DNA of 57,956 nt from Desulfobulbus rhabdoformis (GCF_016919065.1 NZ_JAFFQA010000033.1:1-57956), one strand, 5' to 3'. Positions 8,181 through 17,289 are shown, numbered from the stretch's first letter. Notes: generated by a model not told the origin, from the sequence alone. Numbers and translations are program-made.

Positions 8181-9806
8181 GTGAAAGTCGCTCTTGTTCA
8201 GACGAACCCGGTCATTGGAGCCTTTGAACGGAATCTTCGTCAGGTGTTGGATTGGATTGGACAGGCCCGTCAGGTTGGTTGTGACCTGGTTGTGTTTCCG
8301 GAATTAACGCTCTGTGGCTATCCTCCGCAGGATCTGCTGGAAAGGCCTGCTTTTCTTGATGCCCATGATAGGGCTCTGGCCGAACTTATTAAACAGATTG
8401 AAGGGATTACCTGTATTGTCGGTGTACCTGAACGACGAGAAGGTCCAGGCAAGCCCCTGTATAACTCTGCCTTTGTGCTGGAGCGTGACCGGATAGTCCA
8501 TCGAGCCCGCAAGCAGCTTCTTCCCACCTATGATGTCTTTGACGAAACCCGTTACTTCGAGCCGGGCTCTACCTCAACGGTTTTTCCTTTCAAGGGGGTA
8601 CAGTGTGGGCTTACTGTCTGCGAGGATATCTGGTGGCAAGGGGAGAATTATCCATCCAATCCGGTGCAAAAGTTTTCCATAGGGCCTATCGTCCCCGATT
8701 GCCTGATCAACATTTCGGCCTCACCTTACTATTACGGCAAGGTCCAGGAACGGCAGCGCGTCTTCGGTGATCTCTGCAGGCAAAATAATCTGCCCCTCCT
8801 GTATGTGAACCAGGTGGGCGGGCAGGACGGCTTGATTTTTGATGGGCATTCCATGGTGGTGACTCCACAGGGGGGGCTGCATTCCTCCGCTGCTGGATTT
8901 TCCGAAGAGATGTTGGTAGTTGAGAGCGATGAGTGGTGTTCTCCTGGCACGAATATCCTTGCAGACCCGATTGAGAATGTAGAGCAGGCACTGACTCTCG
9001 GTGTGCGCGATTACCTTCAAAAAACCGGGTTCAAAAAGGCAGTGATCGGCCTCTCCGGTGGGATCGATTCCGCGGTGACGGCCGTGATTGCCTGTAAGGC
9101 GCTCGGACCGGAAAACGTGCTCTGCGTGGCCCTGCCTTCACCCTACACCTCACAGTATTCCATCGATGATGCCAGGGCTTTGGCTGAAAATCTTGGTTGT
9201 GGTTTTGAGCTGATCGGGATTGAAAAAGCGATGCAGGCCTACCAGGAAAGTCTGGGCGCTCTTTTTGCCGGCCTTGCTGAGGATGTGACCGAGCAAAACA
9301 TTCAGGCACGGATTCGCGGTAATCTCTTGATGGCGCTTTCCAACAAATTAAACGCTCTTCTCCTGACCACGGGCAACAAATCCGAGATGGCGGTCGGGTA
9401 CTGTACTCTATATGGGGATATGTCCGGTGGACTGGCCGTTATTGCCGATGTTCCCAAGGTCATGGTCTATCAACTGGCGCGGTTGATGAACAAAGAGAGG
9501 GAGGTTGTGCCTGACCGCATTATTACCCGTCCTCCCACTGCCGAACTCAAGCCGGATCAGTGCGACCAGGACGATCTTCCACCCTATGAGGTGCTTGATG
9601 TTGTGCTGCAGCAGTACCTGGAAGAGCATCAATCGATTGAGGATATTGTTGCAGGGGGGATTGATGCAGTGGTTGTCCGTGATATTGTTCGCCGGGTTAA
9701 ACTCAATGAGTACAAACGTAAGCAGGCACCCTATGGCATCAAAGTGACCTCCAAGGCCTTTGGCCCTGGAAGGCGCTATCCTGTGGTGCAGGGCTTTATC
9801 GAATAG
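8181..9806 (+). CDS. nadE: Glutamine-dependent NAD+ synthetase
   Basis: A 541-residue two-domain enzyme that makes NAD+ from deamido-NAD+, ATP and glutamine. The N-terminal nitrilase-type glutaminase domain carries the Glu-Lys-Cys triad regions: VVFPELTLCGYPPQDLL, ARKQLLPTYDVFDE and GLTVCEDIWW. The C-terminal synthetase domain has the PP-loop GLSGGIDSAV and the later GNKSEMAVGYCTLYGD. The length fits the short bacterial glutamine-dependent class. The start is GTG at 8181, taken because MKVALVQTNPVIG is the canonical domain start. It is monocistronic and ends in an unusually long inverted repeat. Confidence 0.97.
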   Translation: MKVALVQTNPVIGAFERNLRQVLDWIGQARQVGCDLVVFPELTLCGYPPQDLLERPAFLDAHDRALAELIKQIEGITCIVGVPERREGPGKPLYNSAFVLERDRIVHRARKQLLPTYDVFDETRYFEPGSTSTVFPFKGVQCGLTVCEDIWWQGENYPSNPVQKFSIGPIVPDCLINISASPYYYGKVQERQRVFGDLCRQNNLPLLYVNQVGGQDGLIFDGHSMVVTPQGGLHSSAAGFSEEMLVVESDEWCSPGTNILADPIENVEQALTLGVRDYLQKTGFKKAVIGLSGGIDSAVTAVIACKALGPENVLCVALPSPYTSQYSIDDARALAENLGCGFELIGIEKAMQAYQESLGALFAGLAEDVTEQNIQARIRGNLLMALSNKLNALLLTTGNKSEMAVGYCTLYGDMSGGLAVIADVPKVMVYQLARLMNKEREVVPDRIITRPPTAELKPDQCDQDDLPPYEVLDVVLQQYLEEHQSIEDIVAGGIDAVVVRDIVRRVKLNEYKRKQAPYGIKVTSKAFGPGRRYPVVQGFIE

Positions 9807-9825
9807 CCTGCATAATTTTTCAGCC

Positions 9826-9894
9826 CCTTCAGAACACAAAAAAATGCCGATACTCAGTACACCTCTGTATCGGTATTTTTTTGTGTTCTGAAGG
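9826..9894. terminator. Very long inverted repeat (terminator) after nadE
   Basis: The arms are 28 bases each (9826-9853 and 9867-9894), differing at one position (a G-U pair), around a 13-base loop. Each arm contains its own A- or T-run, so it can work in both orientations. Confidence 0.8.
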
Positions 9895-10074
9895 AGTACG
9901 CGTCACTGTTCCTGGTATTATCTTGATTTTATACAGTGTTCACGTTTCGCTCCCTACTTTTTGACGTCACATTAATTTCTTTCTTTGACGACGTCTTTCT
10001 TTTTTATTAACCTAGCGGGACTGCGCGACACTTCACTCCTCTTCCCATCCTCTTCGAGACGACTTACCAACGTT

Positions 10075-11847
10075 ATGACCCGGCCTACCCGCCATCCCGC
10101 ATTTGTCCTCCTCTTCCTCTGTGCCATATTGGTCTTGGTTGCTTTTTTAGTCTTCCGTGAGCACCGAACCGAGCGACCGGAACAGATTGCTGTGACCACC
10201 TCGGGCACGGTCGACATGTGTCTGAATTGTCATAAAAGCGAAAAGCTCGATGGTGCCCACGACGGCCTGGTTATTGGCTGTGCACCATGTCACCTCGGGA
10301 ATCCTTTGGCCATCGATAAGGATGAGGCCCATGCTGGCATGGTTCTTAACCCGGGAGATTTACGGGTTGCCCATAAAACCTGCGGTGTTGAAGGGTGTCA
10401 TCCCACGGATATTGCCAAGGTGAAGAATTCACTCATGGCCACCAACAGAGGTATCATCTCCACACTGTTGTATTATTGGGGAGAGCGAGATCACCAGAGC
10501 GCAAATATCTCTGTTGAACAGCTTTTGAAGACAGGGGAAACATCTCTGGCCCTCGACTATTTCCGTAAACTCTGTGGCACCTGTCATCTGTGGAAACAAA
10601 AAAACGACCTGCCAGGTGCGCCGGCCTTTTTTAATGAAAAAGGCGGTGGTTGTTCTGCCTGTCATTACATTTTGCCCCCAGGGACACCGCAAAATACGGT
10701 GACAAAGCAGCTGACTGAGGCGGAGCAGGAGGCTATCGATAAAAATCGCCCCCATCCTCTTGTGGTGAAGCAGGTACCGGAGGAAAACTGCATCCGCTGC
10801 CATAACCGTTCGGGACGCATTGGGATTTCCTACGTGGGACTCTTTGAGGCTGAGGGGTATGGAACCCCGTATGAGGACGGGACGCTGAGCTCAAAACGAC
10901 TCCCCGGGGATAGGTTTTACCTCAAAATCTCGCCGGACATTCACCATGAAAAAGGAATGGCCTGTATTGATTGTCACACCCGTGACGAGATCATGGGCGA
11001 TGGGACCAGCTATGCCCATTATGAAGAGCAACTTGAGGTGCAATGTGTCAGTTGCCACGATGCAAAGCCAGGCCTCACCCATAAAAACAATCGCTTAACC
11101 AATGTAGAGACAAAAGAAGGTAAACATGTGCTCATTGGGAAGATTGATGGTAAAGAGCATGCCCTGAAGGAGCCTGATGCCCAAGCTTGCCTTGCTCCCT
11201 ATCACAAGCGGGTGAGCTGCGCCGCCTGTCATTCCACTTGGGTGCCCCAGTGTTATGGCTGCCATGTAAAACGCGATAAGCGCGATAACCACCTGGACAA
11301 ACTCACCTTGAAAAATACCCCCGGCTGGTGGGAGGAGGGGAGGTCCTATATACGCTACGAAAAGCCCATGCTAGCGGTCTGGAAAGATGAGGTGGTCATT
11401 GTCACTCCCGGCTGTCAGGACCTGGTCACCTTGATTGACGAAAATGGCAAAGAAGAGGGTGGGTTTAACCGCTTCACCATGGCGGCCATTAATCCGCATA
11501 CCATCCAGGCTCAAGGAAGAAGCTGTCGGGATTGCCACGCCTCAACCAAAACAGTGGGCCTGGGGGAGGGAACCGTTGTGAAAAAAGAGGGGAAATGGCA
11601 TTTCTCCCCGGTTGATCAAGGTGTGGAGACTCCCCATGGCCGTACTCCGGGGTTTGATGCCTTTGTGACCATTGAGGGGGAACCGCTGCAGCATGGCTCT
11701 CGCAAAGACCTTCGCCCTTTTGATAAGGATGAACTGCATCGTATTTTACGGGTTGGCCTGTGCCTTGAATGTCACCCTGGAGCGGATGATAAGGCCTATG
11801 TAAACTACGTTTCTGGGCGTGCCTGCCCCGTGTTTATTGAGCCGTAA
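10075..11847 (+). CDS. Membrane-anchored 12-heme cytochrome c
   Basis: A 590-residue protein with one N-terminal helix (about residues 9-28, HPAFVLLFLCAILVLVAF) and a large exported domain. I count eleven CXXCH heme motifs (CLNCH, CAPCH, CGTCH, CSACH, CIRCH, CIDCH, CVSCH, CAACH, CYGCH, CRDCH, CLECH) and one CX4CH site (CGVEGCH), so up to twelve c-type hemes. No CXXCK site is present, which argues against an NrfA-type nitrite reductase. It probably moves electrons between membrane carriers and the periplasm; the partner is unknown. The ATG at 10075 is chosen because it places basic residues just before the helix; longer in-frame extensions lack a ribosome site. It stands alone, so no operon partner hints at the role. 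Confidence 0.88.
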   Translation: MTRPTRHPAFVLLFLCAILVLVAFLVFREHRTERPEQIAVTTSGTVDMCLNCHKSEKLDGAHDGLVIGCAPCHLGNPLAIDKDEAHAGMVLNPGDLRVAHKTCGVEGCHPTDIAKVKNSLMATNRGIISTLLYYWGERDHQSANISVEQLLKTGETSLALDYFRKLCGTCHLWKQKNDLPGAPAFFNEKGGGCSACHYILPPGTPQNTVTKQLTEAEQEAIDKNRPHPLVVKQVPEENCIRCHNRSGRIGISYVGLFEAEGYGTPYEDGTLSSKRLPGDRFYLKISPDIHHEKGMACIDCHTRDEIMGDGTSYAHYEEQLEVQCVSCHDAKPGLTHKNNRLTNVETKEGKHVLIGKIDGKEHALKEPDAQACLAPYHKRVSCAACHSTWVPQCYGCHVKRDKRDNHLDKLTLKNTPGWWEEGRSYIRYEKPMLAVWKDEVVIVTPGCQDLVTLIDENGKEEGGFNRFTMAAINPHTIQAQGRSCRDCHASTKTVGLGEGTVVKKEGKWHFSPVDQGVETPHGRTPGFDAFVTIEGEPLQHGSRKDLRPFDKDELHRILRVGLCLECHPGADDKAYVNYVSGRACPVFIEP

Positions 11848-12082
11848 AAGTAGGGTGGTAAGGTTGTTTGCTGAAAATAATGATAGAGAATCAAGAGGAT
11901 AACCTTCATGTCTACAGTGATAGGCAGGAAGGAATTTATTTAATCAGGAAAAAAAATCCGATTTAATAGCGAAATTTTTCCGGATTTAAATTTTAGGACT
12001 TGTTATATTGTTTCAAAAGCGTTAGGACGCAGTCATTTGTAACAACCGGAGAACAAAAGTTCACAGAAGGAGTATGAGAAAG

Positions 12083-13291
12083 ATGTTGCCAGAAAAGTTT
12101 GTACTTGCGGAGAGAGTGCTGCAAGTCGCTCCCTCGCCGACGCTTGCCGTCAATGCCAAGGCGAAGGCACTCAGGGCCGCTGGTGCGGATATTTTGAACT
12201 TTAGTGTGGGGGAGCCAGATATGACTACCCCAGCCCATGTCTGCGAGGCCGGTAAACAGGCCATTGACGACGGGCACACCCGTTATACTCCGGTGGCGGG
12301 TATTGTTGAGCTGCGAGAGGCTATCTGCGCCAAGCTGAAAAAGGATCAGGGCTGGGAGTATGAGCCCGATCAGGTGCAGGTCTGCTGTGGTGGAAAGCAC
12401 GGCCTGTTTAATATCTTCCAGGCGATTTTGAATCCTGGCGATGAGGTCCTGATTCCTGCGCCTTACTGGGTTTCCTATCCTCCGATGGTACAGCTTGCCG
12501 GAGGAACACCGGTCATCGTGCCGCTCAAAGAAGAGAATAATTTCGATTTTGACCCGGAAGTGCTGGCCCAATATGTGACCCCGAAGACCAAGGCGATCGT
12601 TCTCAACAGTCCGTCTAACCCCACAGGGGCGGTTTTCTCGCAGGAGTCTTTGGCCGCCGTCGGGAAGATGGCCTATGAGAAGGGATGGTTGGTGATTACC
12701 GACGACATGTATGAGGAGATCTCCTACATTGACGGGAAGCTTCCGCATATCCTCCATGCCATTCCCCGTTTAAGGGATCAGATAGTTCTCTCTAATGGCG
12801 TCTCCAAGTCGTTTGCCATGACCGGCTGGCGAATTGGCTGGTCCATTGGTCCGAGCCAGATCATTAAGGCTATGAATAAAATTCAGAGCCAGTCTACCTC
12901 CAATCCTGCCGCTCCATCCCAGTATGCTGCGTTGGCCGCACTGACTGGTCCGCAGGACTTTCCGAAACAGCTGTTGGAAGCATTTATTCCGCGGCGGGCC
13001 TATTTTGTAGAAGCACTGCGGGCGATTCCTAATGTCACCTGTGTGAATCCCATGGGTGCCTTCTATGTCTTCCCCAACTTTTCAGCCTATTACGGAAAGA
13101 CGTTCAATGGACAGGTCATTGATGGATCGCTTGCTCTGGCGGACTACCTCCTCAGTGAGGCCAATGTCGCCTCGGTACCAGGCGCCGCCTTCGGTTCCGA
13201 CGACTTCATCCGTTTCTCTTTTGCCACCTCCATGGATGTGATCAAAGAAGGAATGGAACGTATTACGACTGCCCTGGCTGCTTTGCAGTAA
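12083..13291 (+). CDS. Pyridoxal-phosphate aminotransferase, class I (aspartate aminotransferase type)
   Basis: A 402-residue fold-type I aminotransferase. Visible landmarks are FSVGEPDM near the substrate pocket, the NSPSNPTG loop, DDMYEEI, the PLP lysine in SNGVSKSFAMTGWRIG (Lys242) and a C-terminal arginine in DFIRFSFA. It most resembles subgroup Ib aspartate/tyrosine-type enzymes, which transfer amino groups between aspartate and 2-oxoglutarate; the exact substrate is not proven. ATG at 12083 is preferred because AAGGAG at about 12067-12072 is 10 nt upstream; the ATG at 12074 would leave only 1 nt. It converges with the LysR gene and shares a bidirectional terminator with it. Confidence 0.9.
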   Translation: MLPEKFVLAERVLQVAPSPTLAVNAKAKALRAAGADILNFSVGEPDMTTPAHVCEAGKQAIDDGHTRYTPVAGIVELREAICAKLKKDQGWEYEPDQVQVCCGGKHGLFNIFQAILNPGDEVLIPAPYWVSYPPMVQLAGGTPVIVPLKEENNFDFDPEVLAQYVTPKTKAIVLNSPSNPTGAVFSQESLAAVGKMAYEKGWLVITDDMYEEISYIDGKLPHILHAIPRLRDQIVLSNGVSKSFAMTGWRIGWSIGPSQIIKAMNKIQSQSTSNPAAPSQYAALAALTGPQDFPKQLLEAFIPRRAYFVEALRAIPNVTCVNPMGAFYVFPNFSAYYGKTFNGQVIDGSLALADYLLSEANVASVPGAAFGSDDFIRFSFATSMDVIKEGMERITTALAALQ

Positions 13292-13314
13292 ATTCGGGTA
13301 GGGGCTTTGCGAAT

Positions 13315-13356
13315 AAAAAACGGACAGAGGAAGGAAAACTCCTCTGTCCGTTTGCA
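13315..13356. terminator. Bidirectional terminator between aminotransferase and LysR genes
   Basis: AAACGGACAGAGGA (13318-13331) pairs perfectly over 14 bases with TCCTCTGTCCGTTT (13340-13353). A- and T-runs flank it on both sides, which serves the two convergent genes. Confidence 0.88.
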
Positions 13357-13382
13357 GGTGAAAGATGTGGAATGTGGTCGGA

Positions 13383-14393
13383 TCAGGCTATTTTTTGATC
13401 CGGATCGTGGAGTGGTTGGGCCTGCTCTTTTTCCAGTTTTATCTGGGCAAGGAGCGATTGCAGTTTCCAGGGATTGGCAAGACATTCCCTGCCAAGATGG
13501 TTTTTGGCAACCACGTTACAAAACTGAAGAAACTCTGACATGAGACGGGTGATGATCTTGTCTTTATGTTGGATGATCCAGAGTTGGCGACTCATGTCGA
13601 TGCCCTCAATGGGCAGTGTCTTGAGCCACCCCTCTTCAGCCTCACGGCAGACCGTGAGCATGGAGAGGCAGGCCGCACCAACCCCCGATTCAACCGCTTT
13701 TTTGATTGCCTCAGTATGACCGGTTTTCGTCACTACTTTTAAAAGTGACGCATACCGACCAAGCTTTTTGGTAAATATCTCCGCAGTTCCAGACCCTTCC
13801 TCACGCATGACCCAACTTGTCTCTTTGAGATCATCCGGAATAGTAAAGGCGTCTTTCTCTGCCAGTTTATGGTGGGGACTGATAACAATACCCAGCTCGT
13901 CTTCAAACCAGGTAGACGCGACCAGCGAATCGACGTTGATGTCACCTTCGACAAAACCAAGATCGGCCTGGCCGGTGGCGACCAGTTTCTCTGCAGTCAT
14001 GGTATTGACGACCAACATATTGATATGGGCCTCGGGATGCAGTCGCATGAAGGCACCAATGAGGTAGGGGAGGACATAGTTACCGATGGTGGTACTCGCG
14101 ACAATCTCCAACACACCCGCGACAGTATCCTGTTGCTCGGTGAGGATGGTTTCGATGTTTGCCACCTGATGGAGTATGGCCTTGGAAAGCGGAAGCAGGT
14201 ATCGACCGCGGTCATTCAGCAGCAGGCTGCGCCCGTGGCGGTCAAACAGCGGCCCGCCCAGCTGATTTTCCAGCTCACCTAAAGCCATGCTCACTGCAGA
14301 TTGAGTCAGCAGAAGTTTTTTGCTGGCTCGGGTCACCTGTTGAGTCTCGGCAACTGCAATAAAAATTTCAAGTTGTCTGAAGGTAATCGCCAT
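13383..14393 (-). CDS. LysR-family transcriptional regulator
   Basis: A 336-residue LTTR. The N-terminal winged helix-turn-helix (about residues 3-60) reads FRQLEIFIAVAETQQVTRASKKLLLTQSAVS and continues with the usual linker helix. The effector-binding domain follows (about 90-300). A C-terminal extension of about 35 residues ends in HDPDQKIA. AAGGAA lies just before the ATG at 14393. The gene is divergent from the nuo operon with 280 bp between them, the classic LTTR arrangement, so control of nuo is a reasonable inference. The ligand is not evident. Confidence 0.92.
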   Translation of the reverse strand: MAITFRQLEIFIAVAETQQVTRASKKLLLTQSAVSMALGELENQLGGPLFDRHGRSLLLNDRGRYLLPLSKAILHQVANIETILTEQQDTVAGVLEIVASTTIGNYVLPYLIGAFMRLHPEAHINMLVVNTMTAEKLVATGQADLGFVEGDINVDSLVASTWFEDELGIVISPHHKLAEKDAFTIPDDLKETSWVMREEGSGTAEIFTKKLGRYASLLKVVTKTGHTEAIKKAVESGVGAACLSMLTVCREAEEGWLKTLPIEGIDMSRQLWIIQHKDKIITRLMSEFLQFCNVVAKNHLGRECLANPWKLQSLLAQIKLEKEQAQPLHDPDQKIA

Positions 14394-14550
14394 GGTTCCT
14401 TTTTTGGCATCAGCCTGATTGATTAATTATATGACCTGAATTGAAACATCCGTAACCTAACACTTAAGCAAAATAGTTCAATGATTTTTCATGTCGGGTA
14501 AAATATTCCCATTGTGGGTTTCAAAGTAACACCTTTGTTTTATCGAGAAA

Positions 14551-14573
14551 TTATTCGTTAATTGGGCGAATTA
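14551..14573. promoter_or_regulatory. Candidate LysR operator upstream of nuo
   Basis: An interrupted dyad TTATTCG (14551-14557) and CGAATTA (14567-14573) with a 9-base centre sits just upstream of the candidate nuo -35 box. Its spacing fits LysR-type recognition, but similar AT-rich dyads can occur by chance. Confidence 0.35.
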
Positions 14574-14576
14574 TGC

Positions 14577-14605
14577 TTGACATAAAAAGGTGATTTCAGT
14601 AGCTT
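14577..14605 (+). promoter_or_regulatory. Candidate nuo operon promoter
   Basis: TTGACA (14577-14582), a 17-base spacer and TAGCTT (14600-14605). The -35 is a consensus match; the -10 is poor, as expected for an activator-dependent promoter. Confidence 0.4.
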
Positions 14606-14673
14606 GATAAGATGTGTTGATTAAATGTATCAGTAGTATTGATGCAATTCGGTTCCTTTGTTAAGGAGAAAAA

Positions 14674-15081
14674 ATGGACCAAGTTGTTCTAACCAATATT
14701 ATTTATGTATCCCTGTTTCTTATCGGGGCTTTGCTGTTTGGCTTCGGGCCAATCATCATTGTAAAATTGTTGAGTCCTTCCAGCCATACACGGCAGACGA
14801 TCGGCAAAACCGGTCAACTGATCGAGTGCGGTATGGAGCCTATCGGCAGCGCCTGGATTCGCTTTGGTATCATCTATTATCTCTATGCACTTATCTTCTT
14901 GGCTTTTGATGTGGACGTGCTCTTTTTGTTTCCGGTAGCCGTCGCCTACAATAGCCCTGAGTTGGGTGTACGGGATTTCTACGAAGTTCTGCTGTTTGTT
15001 GCAATTTTATCGCTAGCCATTGTGTACGCATGGCGGAAAGGAGTGTTCTCGTGGGAGAAGAAATCGTACCTTCATCAGTAG
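14674..15081 (+). CDS. nuoA: Complex I subunit A
   Basis: A 135-residue membrane subunit with three helices and the conserved acidic loop YECG-type segment, seen here as LIECGMEPIGSAW, plus FDVDVLFLFP in the second helix region. It packs by the quinone chamber next to NuoH. AAGGAG at 14663-14668 precedes the ATG. It is the first gene of a twelve-gene cluster and overlaps nuoB by 31 bp. Confidence 0.96.
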   Translation: MDQVVLTNIIYVSLFLIGALLFGFGPIIIVKLLSPSSHTRQTIGKTGQLIECGMEPIGSAWIRFGIIYYLYALIFLAFDVDVLFLFPVAVAYNSPELGVRDFYEVLLFVAILSLAIVYAWRKGVFSWEKKSYLHQ

Positions 15082-15548
15082 TCCAGTTTGCTCAGCTTGA
15101 TCAGATACTCAATCTCGGGCGGGCCAACTCCCTCTGGCCAATGACCTTTGGGCTGGCCTGCTGTGCAATCGAAATGATGTGCACCGGTGGTTCCCGTTAC
15201 GATATTTCACGGTTTGGCGCAGAGGTCTTTCGTCCCTCCCCCCGTCAGAGTGATGTCATGATTGTAGCCGGCACCATCAATAAGAAGTTGGAAAAGGCTG
15301 TGAAGACCTTGTACGACCAGATGCCGGAGCCGAAATGGGTCATTGCCATGGGCAACTGCGCCATATCCGGAGGGCCGTTTAAGGTCAAGGAAAATTATAA
15401 CGTGGTTGAGGGAGCGGATAAGCTCTTTCCGGTGGATGTGTATATTCCGGGATGTCCTCCTCGGCCTGAAGCACTCCTTGAGGGGATTATGACCCTGGAG
15501 GAGAAGATAACGGGAAAACGTCGCTGGCCGCGGATTCAGCCTGACTGA
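15051..15548 (+). CDS. nuoB: Complex I subunit B (N2 cluster subunit)
   Basis: A 165-residue peripheral subunit holding the terminal 4Fe-4S cluster N2. The four ligand cysteines are visible in LACCAIEMM, GNCAISGG and PGCPPRPE. It passes electrons to quinone at the NuoB/NuoD interface. The GTG at 15051 is preferred because AAAGGAG lies about 7 nt before it; an in-frame ATG at 15030 would put that site inside the gene. The overlap with nuoA suggests translational coupling. Confidence 0.95.
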   Translation: MGEEIVPSSVVQFAQLDQILNLGRANSLWPMTFGLACCAIEMMCTGGSRYDISRFGAEVFRPSPRQSDVMIVAGTINKKLEKAVKTLYDQMPEPKWVIAMGNCAISGGPFKVKENYNVVEGADKLFPVDVYIPGCPPRPEALLEGIMTLEEKITGKRRWPRIQPD

Positions 15549-15589
15549 TCTGTAGCTGCTGTCGCTCTTTGAAAAAATCGAGAACGATG

Positions 15590-15621
15590 TACCTCGACCA
15601 GGCTGTAATGGGGCCGAGGTA
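15590..15621 (+). other. Hairpin in the nuoB-nuoC spacer
   Basis: TACCTCG (15590-15596) and CGAGGTA (15615-15621) form a 7-bp stem in the longest gap inside the first half of the operon (117 nt). A T-rich stretch follows after a few bases (15628-15640). It could be a partial terminator or an mRNA processing site. Confidence 0.4.
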
Positions 15622-15665
15622 GACGGCTTTTTGTTTTTTATCCACAACGAACCCCATCGAAATTC

Positions 15666-16154
15666 ATGGCATTACAAGAGACTACACTTAAGGCTCTTCA
15701 AGAGCTTATTCCCGAAGTTGCGTCAACAGCACCGGAAGAAGGGCTGACCGATGCACCTGGGATTCGGGCGACGGACCCGGCGAAGCACGGCCATCATATT
15801 GAGGTCCTTGTCCCTCAGGATCAGGTGGTCGCGACTGCCGAGGTTATGGACAAAGAAGGATATTTTCTTGAATCAATCTCTGGTGTTGACTGGCCTGATC
15901 AGCAACAGTTGGAGGTGGTCTACGACTATAATCGTCTTGGCGGCGAACACTGCCGCGTCATGGTGCGCACCCGCATCCCGCGCGATACTCCCGAGTTAGC
16001 CACTATTACTGGTGTTTTTCCCTCTGCCGACTGGCACGAGCGCGAAACCTATGATTTTTATGGCGTCCTGTTCCAGGATCATCCCAACCTGATCCGAATT
16101 CTCCTGCCGGAAGACGCTGACTTTTTCCCCCTTCGTAAGGATTATATGCCATGA
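15666..16154 (+). CDS. nuoC: Complex I subunit C (30 kDa type)
   Basis: A 162-residue hydrophilic subunit. The family signature is seen around SADWHERETYDFYGVLFQDHPNLIRILLPEDADFFPLRKDY. It lies in the quinone-binding arm with NuoB and NuoD. It is separate from NuoD here, unlike the fused NuoCD of enterics, and ends with an ATGA overlap with nuoD. No strong ribosome site precedes its ATG, and a hairpin lies in the gap before it. Confidence 0.95.
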   Translation: MALQETTLKALQELIPEVASTAPEEGLTDAPGIRATDPAKHGHHIEVLVPQDQVVATAEVMDKEGYFLESISGVDWPDQQQLEVVYDYNRLGGEHCRVMVRTRIPRDTPELATITGVFPSADWHERETYDFYGVLFQDHPNLIRILLPEDADFFPLRKDYMP

Positions 16155-17269
16155 CCGTACCAGTAGCACCACGGCATGATGAGACCTTTGTCCTCAATGT
16201 TGGACCACAGCATCCTGCCACCCACGGCGTCCTGCGAGTAAAAATGACCATGGACGGAGAGTATATCGTCAAGGCGGAGCCTGTCCTGGGCTATATTCAT
16301 CGCATGCATGAAAAGCTGGCTGAGGCTGGCAGTTATGCGCAGTTTATGCCCAACACCGCCCGTATGGACTATCTCCATGCCCTTGCCTTTAACCACGGCT
16401 GGGCACTGGCAGTGGAAAAGGCCGCCGGGATTGAAGTGCCTGAGCGGGCAGAGTACATACGGGTCATTACGGTTGAGCTCAACCGTATCGCCAGCCACCT
16501 GCTCTGGTGGGCCGCCTTTCTTCTCGACCTTGGTGGATTCACTCCGCTGCTCTACGCCTTTGACGACCGCGAACAGATCATTGACCTGCTCGAGCGGATC
16601 ACCGGTTCCCGCCTGACCTACTGTTATATGCGTTTTGGCGGGGTCTATAACGATATCGATGATGAGTTCATCACCGGTACCCGTGCCTTCATCAAACGCC
16701 TTCGTTCCCGTTGGCAGCGCATGTACCACGACCTTGTCACCGGCAACATCATCCTGATCAAGCGTATCAAAGATATCGGCTTTATCAGCCAGGAACAGTG
16801 CCGCCGCTATGGCGCCACCGGTCCGGTTGCCCGCGGCTCTGGAATCAATTACGACGTGCGTAAAAACGAGGCCTACTCAGTCTACTCTGAGTTTGATTTC
16901 GATATCCCGGTCTATAACGAGTGTGATTCCATGGCTCGCTATATGGTGCGCATGGATGAGGTGGAGCAATCCCTGCGGATTATAGAGCAGGCCCTGGATA
17001 AACTGCCTGAAGGTCCTGTTATGGCTAAGGTACCCAAAGTGCTCAAGCCTGAGGCAGGGTACTACTACTCGGCCGTTGAGACCGCCCGTGGCGCCCTGGG
17101 GCACCGGTTGGTCTGCACCGGTGACAAGAATCCGTACAAGCTCAAGTTGCGTTCACCGACTTTCTGTAATCTGAGTTTGTTTGGTGAGGTGGCCGAGGGT
17201 ATGCTCCTTGCCGATGCCCTGGCTTTCATGGGAAGCCTTGACCTCGTTATTCCCGAGATTGACCGCTGA
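16151..17269 (+). CDS. nuoD: Complex I subunit D (49 kDa type)
   Basis: A 372-residue subunit related to NiFe-hydrogenase large subunits. NVGPQHPATHGVLR at the N-terminus includes the conserved His of the quinone site; RGSGINYDVRKNEAYSVYSEFDF and the C-terminal DPVIPEIDR-like end (here LDLVIPEIDR) are also typical. No hydrogenase CxxC pairs are visible, so it is a complex I subunit and not a membrane hydrogenase. Its start overlaps the stop of nuoC (ATGA). Confidence 0.96.
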   Translation: MTVPVAPRHDETFVLNVGPQHPATHGVLRVKMTMDGEYIVKAEPVLGYIHRMHEKLAEAGSYAQFMPNTARMDYLHALAFNHGWALAVEKAAGIEVPERAEYIRVITVELNRIASHLLWWAAFLLDLGGFTPLLYAFDDREQIIDLLERITGSRLTYCYMRFGGVYNDIDDEFITGTRAFIKRLRSRWQRMYHDLVTGNIILIKRIKDIGFISQEQCRRYGATGPVARGSGINYDVRKNEAYSVYSEFDFDIPVYNECDSMARYMVRMDEVEQSLRIIEQALDKLPEGPVMAKVPKVLKPEAGYYYSAVETARGALGHRLVCTGDKNPYKLKLRSPTFCNLSLFGEVAEGMLLADALAFMGSLDLVIPEIDR

Positions 17270-17289
17270 TCAAGAGAGGTAAGTAAGAT

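Noticed and set aside
16151..17269. A membrane-bound NiFe hydrogenase instead of complex I
   Set aside because: The NuoD homologue lacks the CxxC pairs that bind nickel, and nuoA, nuoC and nuoN types are all of the complex I kind.
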